From: a virus
Strand: one strand, 5' to 3'
Length of the DNA stretch: 22,358 nt
IMG/VR virus record: IMGVR_UViG_3300034106_003060
Span: 1 to 22,358 of that record
Below are positions 5,989 through 12,746 of the stretch, in pieces. Each line of letters begins with the position of its first letter. The first letter of the stretch is position 1. A model generated the notes under the pieces. The model did not search any database and was not told the origin of the DNA. It saw nothing but the letters and a program-made list of their open reading frames with translations. The translations under genes and the position numbers were made by a program.

Positions 5989-6801
5989 ATGGAACTGACA
6001 TTACGTGGGCAGGCGACGCCCCAAACAGTTGCCACAAAGGACCAGCTGGACCTGCTGCGGCAGACCATCGCAGCGGGGACGAACGACGTGGAATTTGCTC
6101 TGTTTTTGGAGCTTTGCCGTAGCAAGCGGTTAGATCCGTTTGCCAAACATATCCAGGTGGTCAAGCGGTACGACCACCAAAAGAAAGACATGGTGCCAAC
6201 GTTCCAGACCGGCATCGACGGGTTCCGGCTGATCGCGCAGCGGACGGGCCTCTACCGGGGCCAGGACGGCCCGTACTGGTGCGGCGAGGACGGCGCATGG
6301 GTGGACGTGTGGGTCAAGCCGACGCCGCCAGTGGCCGCCAAGGTTGGCGTGCTTCGTGCCGAGTTTGACCGGCCGATTTTTGCCGTCGCGCACTACGCTG
6401 AGTACGTCCAAAAGACGCAGGACGGCAAGGCCAACTCCATGTGGGCCAAGATGGCCTGCAATCAGCTGGCCAAGTGCGCCGAAGCGCTCGCCATCCGCAA
6501 GGCCTTCCCCGAGGATCTGGCCGGCCTGTACGCGCCGGAGGAGATGCGGCAGGCAAGCGAACCCGCGCCAGTCGTTGCGGCGCCTGCTGAGGCCGTTGTT
6601 GTGCAGGCGGAGGTCGTCGAGCGGCCATGGCGCGGCAAGAAAGAGATGGTCAGCATGTTCGACGAACTGGGTGGCCGAATTGACCGCGCCGACTATCTGG
6701 CAACGCTGAGCATGTTCGGCGTCCAGGACGCAACTGCGTTTACCGATCCAGGGGTCGCGCACCAGTGCTACACAGCGCTGCTGGAGGTGGCCGGTGCCTA
6801 A
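5989..6801 (+). CDS. bet: Phage recombination protein Bet (RecT/Redbeta family single-strand annealing protein)
   Basis: ATP-independent annealing protein that pairs complementary single strands during phage recombination. Recognised from the family core: the N-terminal region 'FLELCRSKRLDPFAKHIQVVKRYD', 'VPTFQTGIDGFRLIAQRTGLYRGQDG' (about 70-96), and the diagnostic helix at 151-187 (MWAKMACNQLAKCAEALAIR, then KAFPEDLAGLYAPEEM). The C-terminal 80 residues are a variable Ala/Val linker and a small helical end that may bind partners. Length (270 aa) is normal. A clean AGGAG site lies upstream. It heads the recombination operon with the Gp157-like and RuvC-like genes. No partner exonuclease is visible in the window. 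Confidence 0.92.
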   Translation: MELTLRGQATPQTVATKDQLDLLRQTIAAGTNDVEFALFLELCRSKRLDPFAKHIQVVKRYDHQKKDMVPTFQTGIDGFRLIAQRTGLYRGQDGPYWCGEDGAWVDVWVKPTPPVAAKVGVLRAEFDRPIFAVAHYAEYVQKTQDGKANSMWAKMACNQLAKCAEALAIRKAFPEDLAGLYAPEEMRQASEPAPVVAAPAEAVVVQAEVVERPWRGKKEMVSMFDELGGRIDRADYLATLSMFGVQDATAFTDPGVAHQCYTALLEVAGA

Positions 6802-7387
6802 TCTTTACCAGATTGAATCCGACTTGATGGCGCTGGTCGAGAGCGCCGAGACGGTTAGCGAATTGCAGCGGGAAGCGTATGCGCTGGAGCTCCAGGCGGC
6901 GCTGCAGGGCAGCATCGCCAAGCGGCAGCGTGTCGGCGAGTTTCTGGCCCACTGCGAGGCCCAGGAGGAGGCCTGCAGCGCGGAGATCGACCGCCTGACG
7001 GCGCTACGGCATCGGTACGCCAAGGCGCGCGAGCGCTTGCAAGGCATGGTCGTGTCGATCATCCTCGAGCGCGGCCAGGACAAGCGCGGTAAGTGGACAG
7101 TGCTGGAGGGGCAAACGGTGACGCTGGGCATTGCGTCGACGCCGCCCGCGGTGCGTATCGAAGACGGCGCGGAGATACCGGCGGCGCTGCAGACGGTAAC
7201 CGTCAAAATGCCAGCCGACAACTGGGACCGCATTGTGGCAGCGCTGCCCGACGAGGTGCTGGGCTTTGCCGGGGACGTGTTAGAGATGCGGACTCCCGAC
7301 AGGACGGCGATCAAGGCGGCGTTGCGGGCCGGCGCGGAGATACCGGGCGTGAGCCTTAGCTGTGGATATAGGATGGTGCGGAAATGA
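6794..7387 (+). CDS. Gp157-like (Siphovirus Gp157 / Sfi resistance family) protein, 197 aa
   Basis: Begins at GTG 6794 with GGAGG at 6783-6787, overlapping Bet by 8 bases. The architecture fits phage Gp157: an N-terminal helical segment (MPNLYQIESDLMALVESAE), a long coiled coil with EFLAHCEAQEEACSAEIDRLTALRHRYAKARERLQ (about 50-90), then a small beta domain with 'KWTVLEGQTVTLGIASTPPAVRIEDGAEIP' and the usual ending 'RTAIKAALRAGAEIPGVSLS'. Members sit beside single-strand annealing or SSB genes in many phages. One was named for phage resistance in Streptococcus, but the biochemical role is unknown. Here it follows Bet directly, supporting a recombination or replication accessory role. Confidence 0.85.
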   Translation: MPNLYQIESDLMALVESAETVSELQREAYALELQAALQGSIAKRQRVGEFLAHCEAQEEACSAEIDRLTALRHRYAKARERLQGMVVSIILERGQDKRGKWTVLEGQTVTLGIASTPPAVRIEDGAEIPAALQTVTVKMPADNWDRIVAALPDEVLGFAGDVLEMRTPDRTAIKAALRAGAEIPGVSLSCGYRMVRK

Positions 7388-7647
7388 GCATAGATTATTT
7401 AGTGAAGGCACTGGAAAAAGTGTTTGATAAAGACATTGTTCTGGACGCCGTTGATGAGCAGGCCGCAAATGCACTGCTGGCGCAGGCGTCTACCTGGGAA
7501 ATTGCCGGGAATGATCCGGCCATGGGCGGATCGTCGCAAACCAGGGCGATGGCAGCGCAGATGAACATCGTCGCGGCATCGCTGCGCGAGGCGGCGAATG
7601 ATCGACTTGAGGGCATTCGGCGGCGCGCGGCGAAGGGGGGCCGATGA
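7384..7647 (+). CDS. Small acidic helical protein (87 aa), unknown
   Basis: ATG at 7384 overlaps the upstream TGA. The sequence is predicted helical (SIDYLVKALEKVFDKDIVLDAVDEQAANALLAQA, then QTRAMAAQMNIVAASLREAANDRLEGI) with a flexible middle (GNDPAMGGSSQ) and a basic tail (RRRAAKGGR). Codon use is a little more AT-rich at the start than its neighbours. No family recognised. It lies between the Gp157-like and resolvase genes in the same operon, so a recombination accessory role is possible. Confidence 0.65.
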   Translation: MSIDYLVKALEKVFDKDIVLDAVDEQAANALLAQASTWEIAGNDPAMGGSSQTRAMAAQMNIVAASLREAANDRLEGIRRRAAKGGR

Positions 7648-8159
7648 TCGTTTTGGGGTTAGATTTGTCGCTGACTGGCACGGGCATGTGCGTGGTGGAG
7701 ACCGGTGCAGGAAGAGGGCTGCTGACTACGATCAACACGACGGCGAAGACGCGCACGGAGGATCGGCTTATCAGCATTCGGCGCACCATCGCGCAGGCAT
7801 CAAGCGGCATCGACGCGGCCATCATCGAAGGCTTGTCCTACGGCAGCGTAGGCGGCGCGCAGGCCGAGCGGTCGGCGCTGCATTGGATGGTGCGGGTGGA
7901 CCTGTATCAGTTAGGTGTGCCGTATGTGGTGGTCACGCCGATGTCGCTGAAGAAGTTCGTCTGCGGGAGCGCAAAGGTAGAGAAGTCGATGATGATCCGC
8001 GAAGTGTATCGGCGTTGGACTGTGGTGGCGGCCAACGACAACGAGGCCGACGCGGCGGCGCTGGCGCATTTAGGGCTGGTCTATTACGGCCAGGCTGAAC
8101 ACCAAACACTAGCGCAGCAGGAAGTCATTTTCCGGCTGAAAAAGGAGAATGGTCGATGA
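7644..8159 (+). CDS. RuvC-like Holliday junction resolvase (171 aa)
   Basis: Endonuclease of the RNase H fold expected to cut branched recombination or packaging intermediates. The motifs are in the right order: strand 1 'MIVLGLDLSLTGTGM' with D7, 'GIDAAIIEGLSYGS' with E62, the basic segment 'VVVTPMSLKKFVCGSAKVEKSMMI', and the C-terminal 'ANDNEADAAALAHLGL' with D136 (E134 and D132 nearby). Length fits RuvC (about 170 residues). The ATG at 7644 overlaps the previous stop (ATGA). Together with Bet it provides annealing and resolution. The phage RuvC-like group is diverse, so junction specificity is inferred. Confidence 0.87.
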   Translation: MIVLGLDLSLTGTGMCVVETGAGRGLLTTINTTAKTRTEDRLISIRRTIAQASSGIDAAIIEGLSYGSVGGAQAERSALHWMVRVDLYQLGVPYVVVTPMSLKKFVCGSAKVEKSMMIREVYRRWTVVAANDNEADAAALAHLGLVYYGQAEHQTLAQQEVIFRLKKENGR

Positions 8160-8359
8160 CCGAGTACGTGGTTCCGGGCCTTGCGCTGGTGGCGCTGGCG
8201 GTGGCGGTGTATGTGGGGCTGGTCGTGCGCGAGCACGGCATGGTGCGTATCTGTTATGTGCTGTCGGCGTGGTTTCGGGCGCTCGGCGAGGCCGAGGAGC
8301 ATCGGCAACGGCGGTTTGCCTACCACCGGCCCGAGCGCGGCGAGGAGGCGGCCCGATGA
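8156..8359 (+). CDS. Single-pass small membrane protein (67 aa)
   Basis: ATG 8156 overlaps the resolvase stop (ATGA). Residues 5-25 (VVPGLALVALAVAVYVGLVV) form one transmembrane helix. The rest is a charged tail (REHGMVRICYVLSAWFRALGEAEEHRQRRFAYHRPERGEEAAR), presumably cytoplasmic by the positive-inside rule. No family recognised. It is a typical early-operon small membrane gene whose function cannot be read from sequence. Confidence 0.65.
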   Translation: MTEYVVPGLALVALAVAVYVGLVVREHGMVRICYVLSAWFRALGEAEEHRQRRFAYHRPERGEEAAR

Positions 8360-8577
8360 AGGTCATAATCGATAAGAACGTGCCGGTGCCAGCCAATCGC
8401 AGCAGGAGAGGCTACTGGGCCGAGGTTGCATCGGCCATGGAAGTCGGCGATAGCGTCCTGATGCCAAGGCGCGGCGTCGGCAACCAGACGCCGCTGGGCA
8501 ATGCGCTGCGGCGCATCGGCGCGGGGCATACGACGCGGCAGGAAGAGGGCGGCATCCGCGTGTGGAGGACTGAATGA
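8356..8577 (+). CDS. Small phage protein with MEVGDS core (73 aa)
   Basis: Starts at ATG 8356 overlapping the upstream TGA, with GGAGGCGG just before. The order of features, 'MKVIIDKNVPVPANRSRRGYWAEVASAMEVGDSVLM' followed by a helix 'GNALRRIGAGHTTRQEEGG' and the ending 'IRVWRTE', matches a recurrent family of uncharacterised 70-110 residue phage proteins. That family has a strand, a P-rich turn, a conserved (M)xVGDS and a final RVWR strand. I know no proven function. A small nucleic-acid-binding fold is plausible. The longer upstream open frame is a shadow of the previous gene. Confidence 0.7.
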   Translation: MKVIIDKNVPVPANRSRRGYWAEVASAMEVGDSVLMPRRGVGNQTPLGNALRRIGAGHTTRQEEGGIRVWRTE

Positions 8578-8999
8578 CGGTGGACGACTGGCGCGCCCGG
8601 TGCATCCATTTTGAGGATCGCGTCAGGGCGTTGGACCGCGTGCGCTTCGAAAATGTGCAGCTGCGCGACGACGTAGAGCAGCTGCTGCGGCAGGTAGAGC
8701 GGTTGGTAGACCAGCTAAACGAGACAGGAGGAAAAATGGACGAGAATCACATGGTCGTACCCGGCGCGGATCACCCGGCCTACCAGCGGGAGCCGGAGCA
8801 AGTGCGCCTTGCCATGCCGCTGACGCCCGCCGAGGCCATGGCGTTGGTGGCACAGTGTGCGACGAGTGCCGACGAGGCATGGGAGCGGCTGGCGGCGTAC
8901 TGCCGATCGCGGGGGTATGTGGTGCCGGATTGGGAGATCGCGGGCGCCGAGGCGACGGCGGACGGGGTGACGATTGTGGTGGAGCGGAGGGGAGAATAA
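8574..8999 (+). CDS. Coiled-coil protein with internal in-frame start (141 aa, short form 87 aa)
   Basis: ATG 8574 overlaps the previous stop. Residues 1-53 are a coiled coil with DRVRALDRVRFENVQLRDDVEQLLRQVERLVDQLN. Residues 55-141 form a separate small domain (MDENHMVVPGADHPAYQREPEQVRLAMPLTPAEAMALVAQ... VVPDWEIAGAEATADGVTIVVERRGE). The junction carries AGGAGG (8726-8731) four bases before an in-frame ATG at 8736, so the C-terminal domain can probably be made alone. No family recognised. Its TAA overlaps the next ATG (TAATG). Confidence 0.65.
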   Translation: MTVDDWRARCIHFEDRVRALDRVRFENVQLRDDVEQLLRQVERLVDQLNETGGKMDENHMVVPGADHPAYQREPEQVRLAMPLTPAEAMALVAQCATSADEAWERLAAYCRSRGYVVPDWEIAGAEATADGVTIVVERRGE

Positions 9000-9400
9000 T
9001 GCGCGAGGAAAAGTTTCGATTAACGAGCGGGCATTATTGGCTGCTGGTAGGCGCGACAACTCCTCCATCGCCAGATGCGCCGGAGGTGGCCGCGCAGTGC
9101 GAAAGATGCAATTCCGCACTCGCGCAAGCAGCAATGATGGCGCTTACTATTGCCGAAGGCATCTATTGCGGCCACTGCGGCCACCTTCGCCGAGGTCCGG
9201 TGCTGACGCCATTCGAGCGATTGGCCGAAGCCGCCGAGCACCTGCTGGCCGAGTATGGCGTGACGGAACCCGGCGCGGGCGCAGACAACCACGAGGGACC
9301 GGCCGGTGCGGCGCTGGACGCGCTGTACGGTGCCTGGAACCAATACATGCGGGCCAAGCACGGCACGCCGGACGCGGTGTTTGAGCCGGAGGGTAAGTAG
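8999..9400 (+). CDS. Four-cysteine zinc-ribbon-like protein (133 aa)
   Basis: Starts at ATG 8999, one base overlapping the upstream TAA, with GGAGGGGAG before it. Cys34-x2-Cys37 and Cys57-x2-Cys60 (QCERC and YCGHCGH) make a likely zinc-binding site. A helix (LTPFERLAEAAEHLLAEYG) and a second helical region (GAALDALYGAWNQYMRAKHG) follow. No family recognised. The alternative longer reading from 8855 lies inside the previous gene and is rejected. It is one of three Cys-rich small proteins in this operon. Confidence 0.68.
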   Translation: MREEKFRLTSGHYWLLVGATTPPSPDAPEVAAQCERCNSALAQAAMMALTIAEGIYCGHCGHLRRGPVLTPFERLAEAAEHLLAEYGVTEPGAGADNHEGPAGAALDALYGAWNQYMRAKHGTPDAVFEPEGK

Positions 9401-9405
9401 GAGCA

Positions 9406-9621
9406 ATGAGAACAGCATCTGACGTGCTGACGAACCCGAAGCAGGGGGACATTATCGACATCGAGCCAAATTGGCGTCGATGGGTGCGGAGCGTATCTGA
9501 CGGTGTCGTTATTTTTGACAGTGAGAACAGTAACGGGAAGTTTGATTGCGCGGCTACATTGGACGGCTGGAGAATAGTGTGCCAGCTGCCGACCATCGAG
9601 GTTATTCATGTCGCTGAATAA
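9406..9621 (+). CDS. Small beta-type protein (71 aa), unknown
   Basis: ATG 9406 is preceded by GTAGGAGC, a good ribosome site, and the gene begins 5 bases after the previous stop. The protein alternates polar and hydrophobic residues (GDIIDIEPNWRRWVRSVSDGVVIFDSENSNGKFDCAATLDGWRIVCQLPTIEVIHV), suggesting a five-strand barrel. It is less GC-rich than its neighbours, which may reflect recent acquisition. No family recognised. Confidence 0.6.
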   Translation: MRTASDVLTNPKQGDIIDIEPNWRRWVRSVSDGVVIFDSENSNGKFDCAATLDGWRIVCQLPTIEVIHVAE

Positions 9622-9691
9622 CCCAACTCGCAAGGATTCTTTGCCGGTTCACGCCGCGCGGCTGCGGGATATGGCGGATCAAATTAATTAA
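9608..9691 (+). CDS. Possible 27-aa peptide overlapping the previous gene
   Basis: ATG 9608 lies inside the end of the preceding gene (14-base overlap) and reads MSLNNPTRKDSLPVHAARLR then DMADQIN before TAA. The C-terminal half looks helical. There is no strong ribosome site, so expression would depend on coupling. After it, 9692-9771 holds only a hairpin and the ribosome site of the next gene. Confidence 0.3.
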   Translation: MSLNNPTRKDSLPVHAARLRDMADQIN

Positions 9692-9724
9692 ACGCCTCTG
9701 TATGGCGCGAGCAATCAACTAGCC

Positions 9725-9745
9725 TAAGCCCGTGGTCTGGGCTTA
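9725..9745 (+). promoter_or_regulatory. Stem-loop in the 9.7 kb intergenic gap
   Basis: TAAGCCC (9725-9731) pairs perfectly with GGGCTTA (9739-9745) over the loop GTGGTCT. It stands 19 bases before the AGGAGGG site (9764-9770) of the next gene. No T-run follows. It may reset or modulate translation after one of the few gaps in the operon. Confidence 0.5.
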
Positions 9746-9771
9746 CGCACCGGCAGTGCCATCAGGAGGGA

Positions 9772-10047
9772 TTGCGGTGCGAGCGGGACGCCGCCGCACT
9801 GCTCGCCGGGGCCGAGGCGCTGGAGCGGCAGGAGCGGGACCTCGACGCCATCAAGGCTGTGGACGCTGCGCTGACTGAAGCCATGGAAACGATCAGCGAT
9901 TTACGCGGGAGTCTGGAAGTGGCGAAGGCGGCGCTGGAACAAATCATCACTAATCGGGTTGGAGACGTAGGCATGTGCGGAAGCCGCCACTGCGACTGCT
10001 CCGAGTGCGTAGCAACCGCCGCCCTGGCGCGGCTGGAGGGGAAATGA
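9772..10047 (+). CDS. Helical protein with C-terminal Cys cluster (91 aa), TTG start uncertain
   Basis: The frame is open from the stop at 9685, but the only plausible start near the AGGAGGG motif (9764-9770) is TTG 9772, which is unusually close to it. A GTG at 9777 is out of frame. The protein is a coiled-coil-like helix (LLAGAEALERQERDLDAIKAVDAALTEAMETISDLRGSLEVAKAALEQII) followed by a Cys-rich end (CGSRHCDCSEC). The start could have been eroded, or initiation may be at a rare codon. ATGA overlap with the next gene supports the reading frame. No family recognised. Confidence 0.55.
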   Translation: MRCERDAAALLAGAEALERQERDLDAIKAVDAALTEAMETISDLRGSLEVAKAALEQIITNRVGDVGMCGSRHCDCSECVATAALARLEGK

Positions 10048-10298
10048 CGAAACCTGCATACGTCGGTATCTCAGTTAGCTGCACTTTATGTGGCAGGACA
10101 AAGCAGCCGCGCGGGCGATCCGCCCCGATGGAAAGCAACTACTGCGACTTTGAGTGCGAAGGGTACGAACTGGACCCAAAGCCGGGGTGCTTGTGGCCAC
10201 GTGAAACCGATGTCGATTTTGGGTACAAGTCCTGCGCCCATGCAACGCGGCGGATGACAGATGAAGAAGTGAAGAAGTGGGAGGACGAGCAATGCTGA
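10044..10298 (+). CDS. Cys-rich zinc-knuckle-like protein (84 aa)
   Basis: ATG 10044 overlaps the upstream TGA, with GGAGGGG before it. Cys13-x2-Cys16 (CTLCG) and Cys34-x3-Cys38 (YCDFEC) make a likely zinc site. Further cysteines occur near residues 49 and 63 and at the C-terminus. The end is a charged helix (RRMTDEEVKKWEDEQC). Small Cys-rich proteins of this kind are frequent in phage early operons, but I cannot name a family. Confidence 0.62.
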   Translation: MTKPAYVGISVSCTLCGRTKQPRGRSAPMESNYCDFECEGYELDPKPGCLWPRETDVDFGYKSCAHATRRMTDEEVKKWEDEQC

Positions 10299-10552
10299 CG
10301 AACGAACAGAAGGCCGCACGGCTGGAGGAGATTGCCAACTACAAGATGGGCTGCGACGGGGTGACTGTTTTGATTCTGCGCGAGGCCGCGCAGTTGATGC
10401 GGGAGCGGGGCAAGAAATCGCTGCTTGCCGAGCGCGACTGGAAAACCATGTATGAGTCCCAGGAGCGCGACATGGCGGCGCTGCGGCAGGAGCGGGAGGG
10501 GGCAAGAGCTTTGCTCGTTAAGTTTATCAAGGAGGCGGGAGTTGCGGAATGA
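10292..10552 (+). CDS. Small helical protein (86 aa), unknown
   Basis: ATG 10292 is chosen over the GTG at 10277 because GGAGG at 10280-10284 sits at the right distance. It overlaps the previous gene by 7 bases. The protein is predicted helical throughout (TNEQKAARLEEIANYKM, then ILREAAQLMRERGKKSLLAERDW and ESQERDMAALRQEREGARALLVKFIKEAG), a likely coiled coil. The C-terminal part resembles the repeated Glu/Arg/Ala helices of the neighbouring genes, so these may derive from duplication. No family recognised. Confidence 0.6.
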   Translation: MLTNEQKAARLEEIANYKMGCDGVTVLILREAAQLMRERGKKSLLAERDWKTMYESQERDMAALRQEREGARALLVKFIKEAGVAE

Positions 10553-11055
10553 TTGACCGCGAACGGTTGGCGCATTTGGCAAAGACGTGGGCCGAGGAGG
10601 CGCTTTCTCACCGCGACCAACTCGACGCCCTCCGCTTCCGCATCGCCGAACTGGAGGCCGAGCGGGACGCGGCGAAGGCCGGGGAGGCTAGGGCCGTGGA
10701 GGCGCTTCGGAAGCTGAACATATCGGCTCGACTTGCCGCAAACTACGCCGATGATCTAAAACACTCCGATGACGCCTGGACGGAGATTGCCGTGTTAATT
10801 GGCGAAGTGCGTGGGATACGCGAGGTTCTTGACTTGGCCCAACCCGCCCTCGCCTGGCTCGCCCAGCGGGAGCGCGAGGCGGCGGCGCGGGAGTTACGCG
10901 GGCTGTGGAGCGGGTGGGCGAAAAACGACCTTTACCGGTCTGACGTGGGGGAGGTGTGGAGGTACATCCGCGACCGTGCCGCCGCACTTACGAATCAACA
11001 ACCTACCGCATGTCCCCAAAGCGAAGTTCGGGGAGAGGAGAACAACAATGCGTAA
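10549..11055 (+). CDS. Coiled-coil protein (168 aa), unknown
   Basis: ATG 10549 overlaps the previous stop, with AGGAGGCGGGAG upstream. Residues 5-60 form a continuous charged coiled coil (ERLAHLAKTWAEEALSHRDQ, then RFRIAELEAERDAAKAGEARAVEALRKL). A middle helical part follows (AANYADDLKHSDDAWTEIAVLIGEVRGIREVL). The C-terminus is polar and Gln/Asn-rich (TNQQPTACPQSEVRGEENNN) and probably disordered. This style is common among unassigned early phage proteins. Its 3' end overlaps the next ATG by 8 bases. Confidence 0.62.
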   Translation: MIDRERLAHLAKTWAEEALSHRDQLDALRFRIAELEAERDAAKAGEARAVEALRKLNISARLAANYADDLKHSDDAWTEIAVLIGEVRGIREVLDLAQPALAWLAQREREAAARELRGLWSGWAKNDLYRSDVGEVWRYIRDRAAALTNQQPTACPQSEVRGEENNNA

Positions 11056-11281
11056 CCGCATGAAGAACCCCCAACCTGGCGACCGATTTTTCGTGCCGCT
11101 CTGGCGCAGCTGGGATTACATCGAGATTACTAGGATTTTCTGGGACATCCACCACACCTGGGAGTTTGTCGAGTATCGAAGCAAATTTGAGGGCGACAGG
11201 CTGGTGCGGCTCAAGACGCTGAAGCGGCGGATTGCGAAGGGGAAGGTGATCGAGGAGAATTATGGAACGACTAACGAATAA
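11048..11281 (+). CDS. Small aromatic-rich protein (77 aa), unknown
   Basis: Starts at ATG 11048 with GGGGAGAGGAG upstream. The larger frame from 10799 is a shadow of the previous gene. The sequence 'KNPQPGDRFFVPLWRSWDYIEITRIFWDIHHTWEFVEYRSKFEGDRLVRLKTLKRRIAKGKVIEEN' suggests a compact beta barrel of the SH3 or KOW type (G-D-R-F-x-V start) with many aromatic residues and a basic end. This could suit nucleic acid binding. No family recognised. Confidence 0.62.
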   Translation: MRNRMKNPQPGDRFFVPLWRSWDYIEITRIFWDIHHTWEFVEYRSKFEGDRLVRLKTLKRRIAKGKVIEENYGTTNE

Positions 11282-11561
11282 ACAGTTAGAGGCACTGGAG
11301 ACTGCCATCCCCGCCCTGCTCGCTGAACTCCGCGACCTCCGGCGGCTGACCACGCCGGAACCGATCAGCGAGAAGCACCGGGACGGGAACTGGTGGCTGG
11401 TATGGGAGCCGGGAGCCGAGGGTTGGTTTAAGTGCCGATGGCGATCCGCGTATGGCGACTGGCAGAAGAGCGGGACGACCGAGCATCTTCCAGGCACCCC
11501 CACCCACGCCGTGCCGATGCCGGGGAGGCCGGAGCCAGCGGCGGCGAGGGGGGAGGAGTGA
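11262..11561 (+). CDS. Small protein with DUF551-like C-terminal signature (99 aa)
   Basis: ATG 11262 has GAGGAG upstream and overlaps the previous gene by 20 bases. An N-terminal helix (ERLTNKQLEALETAIPALLAELRDLRRL) is followed by 'DGNWWLVWEPGAEGWFKCRWRSAYGDW' and then 'LPGTPTHAVPMPGRPEP'. The last segment recalls the THWxPLPxPP ending of DUF551 phage proteins, though the His-Trp pair is missing. Assignment to that family is only a hint. The role is unknown. Confidence 0.6.
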   Translation: MERLTNKQLEALETAIPALLAELRDLRRLTTPEPISEKHRDGNWWLVWEPGAEGWFKCRWRSAYGDWQKSGTTEHLPGTPTHAVPMPGRPEPAAARGEE

Positions 11562-12172
11562 GCGCAAAATCAACGATCTGCCTTAAATGCGGCGGCGAGC
11601 GCGACATGCGACTGGTTGCCGCCCGGTGCCGCGACTGCTGGCGCGTGGAGAACCGGGAGGACCGGCGCATCAAGCGCGGCACGCCGGAATCTGCCTACCG
11701 CCCCGAACGGTACGACCCAGCGCCGCGCAAATACCCGCTGGGCCAGTGCTCGCAGTGCGGGGGTGAGGTCGTCCAGGACGGCAAGTGCGCGCCGTGCCTA
11801 AATGCCTACCGCCGCGAGTGGGAGGCCAAGCGCCGCGCCAGAAACAAGGCGGCGGCGGGGCCGAAGCTGTGCCGTACTACCGGGTGCGGCCAGCCGACGA
11901 GGACGCCGAGGAGCAAGTTGTGCGCGGCGTGCTACGCGCATTCGCAAGTCTCTAAGGTGACGAAGGCCACCAAGGCCCGGCTCACCAAGGCGGCGGTGCA
12001 TAAGCAAATGGCGCGGCCTGCTCCGCCTGCTGGTCGTCGGTGGCCGGAGGTGGCGGTGGTCGAGGCGCGCGACATCGTGATTGGCCCCCAGGCCATCGAG
12101 GTCGTCAAGCCGGTGGACATTCGCGGCTACAAGGTCACGCGGGTGCCAGCGGCGGGGGAGTGGGGGCGGTGA
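11558..12172 (+). CDS. Triple zinc-ribbon protein (204 aa)
   Basis: GTG 11558 overlaps the previous TGA and has GGGGGGAGGA immediately before it, so this start is preferred to the longer open frame from 11432. Three four-cysteine sites are evident: C8, C11, C24, C27; C64, C67, C77, C80; and C105, C110, C122, C125. They are joined by basic linkers (RREWEAKRRARNKAAAG, SKVTKATKARLTKAAVHKQ). The C-terminal 50 residues are strand-rich (VAVVEARDIVIGPQAIEVVKPVDIRGYKVTRV) without cysteines. The layout suggests a nucleic-acid or ribosome-interacting protein, possibly a transcription factor or mimic. I recognise no named family. Confidence 0.68.
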   Translation: MSAKSTICLKCGGERDMRLVAARCRDCWRVENREDRRIKRGTPESAYRPERYDPAPRKYPLGQCSQCGGEVVQDGKCAPCLNAYRREWEAKRRARNKAAAGPKLCRTTGCGQPTRTPRSKLCAACYAHSQVSKVTKATKARLTKAAVHKQMARPAPPAGRRWPEVAVVEARDIVIGPQAIEVVKPVDIRGYKVTRVPAAGEWGR

Positions 12173-12378
12173 ACATGAAAGAACGTGCAGAGGAGATACT
12201 AATGGAAATCGAAGACTTGAAGCGCGATTCAGCCCGCTTGACCTGGCTGATCGCCGAGGCGCTCGAAGGGCGCCACCACCTGGCGCGGGCTGGCGTTGAC
12301 CAGCACAGCGTGCGGGCGTATGTGGACCACTTTATGGCACCGGCCAACGCCGACGCCGAGCGGGCGGTGATGAAGTGA
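12169..12378 (+). CDS. Small helical protein (69 aa), unknown
   Basis: GTG 12169 overlaps the upstream TGA (GTGA); ATG 12175 is the alternative start. GGGGAG lies 8 bases before the GTG. The protein is a predicted helical hairpin (KERAEEILMEIEDLKRDSARLTWLIAEALEG, then VDQHSVRAYVDHFMAPANADAERAVM). Charge pattern and size resemble other phage coiled-coil accessory proteins. No family recognised. Confidence 0.55.
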   Translation: MNMKERAEEILMEIEDLKRDSARLTWLIAEALEGRHHLARAGVDQHSVRAYVDHFMAPANADAERAVMK

Positions 12379-12638
12379 GCATTTACGTGCGCCGCAAAAC
12401 AACCGCCGAGGTGCTGGGCGACCGGGCCGAGCACGACATCACCGAGGACTACCTGCAGCGCCGCATGGCGGAGCAGCGCGAGGGTATCATGGCGGCCATG
12501 GCGCGGGCGCAGGGCTGGCGCATGGACTGGTCACCGCAAGCGCTTAACCGGCTGCGGGAGGCTGTTCGCGAGGTGGATTGGCGCGTGGAAGTGCTGCACG
12601 AACTCACGGCCAAGTTCGTGCGCTTACAGCGTGGCTGA
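12375..12638 (+). CDS. Small basic helical protein (87 aa), unknown
   Basis: GTG 12375 overlaps the previous TGA. The sequence is strongly helical and positively charged (TEDYLQRRMAEQREGIMAAMARAQGWRMDW, then PQALNRLREAVREVDWRVEVLHELTAKFVRLQRG). The N-terminus (SIYVRRKTTAEVLGDRAEHDI) may be a short strand. It ends a run of overlapping genes; 137 bases of non-coding DNA follow. No family recognised. Confidence 0.58.
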   Translation: MSIYVRRKTTAEVLGDRAEHDITEDYLQRRMAEQREGIMAAMARAQGWRMDWSPQALNRLREAVREVDWRVEVLHELTAKFVRLQRG

Positions 12639-12719
12639 AAGTGCTTGACCTATCTAGTCGAGGCGTAGCAACATTGAGGTGCGGCTAGCTACCGCCAGCA
12701 GTCATGCTGTCCTCTGTAG

Positions 12720-12746
12720 CCGGGCGACTTCGCGAGGGTCGCCCGG
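12720..12746 (+). promoter_or_regulatory. Hairpin in the gap before the replication genes
   Basis: CCGGGCGAC (12720-12728) pairs perfectly with GTCGCCCGG (12738-12746) over a 9-base loop, without a T-run. Upstream in the same 137-base gap TTGACC (12645-12650) could be a -35 element, but no good -10 follows at 16-18 bases. The gap therefore holds a hairpin and perhaps a weak promoter ahead of the 60-residue gene and the DUF3223/primase genes. Confidence 0.5.

Noticed and set aside
5832-6122. GTG ORF starting after GGAGG in the leader
   Set aside because: It has a good ribosome-site distance but would overlap the Bet gene by over 130 bases in another frame and has no recognised content. A very short leader peptide remains possible.
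9690-9775. Possible tRNA-like fold around the 9.7 kb hairpin
   Set aside because: Only one stem is present; no acceptor stem, T-loop or anticodon arrangement is visible.
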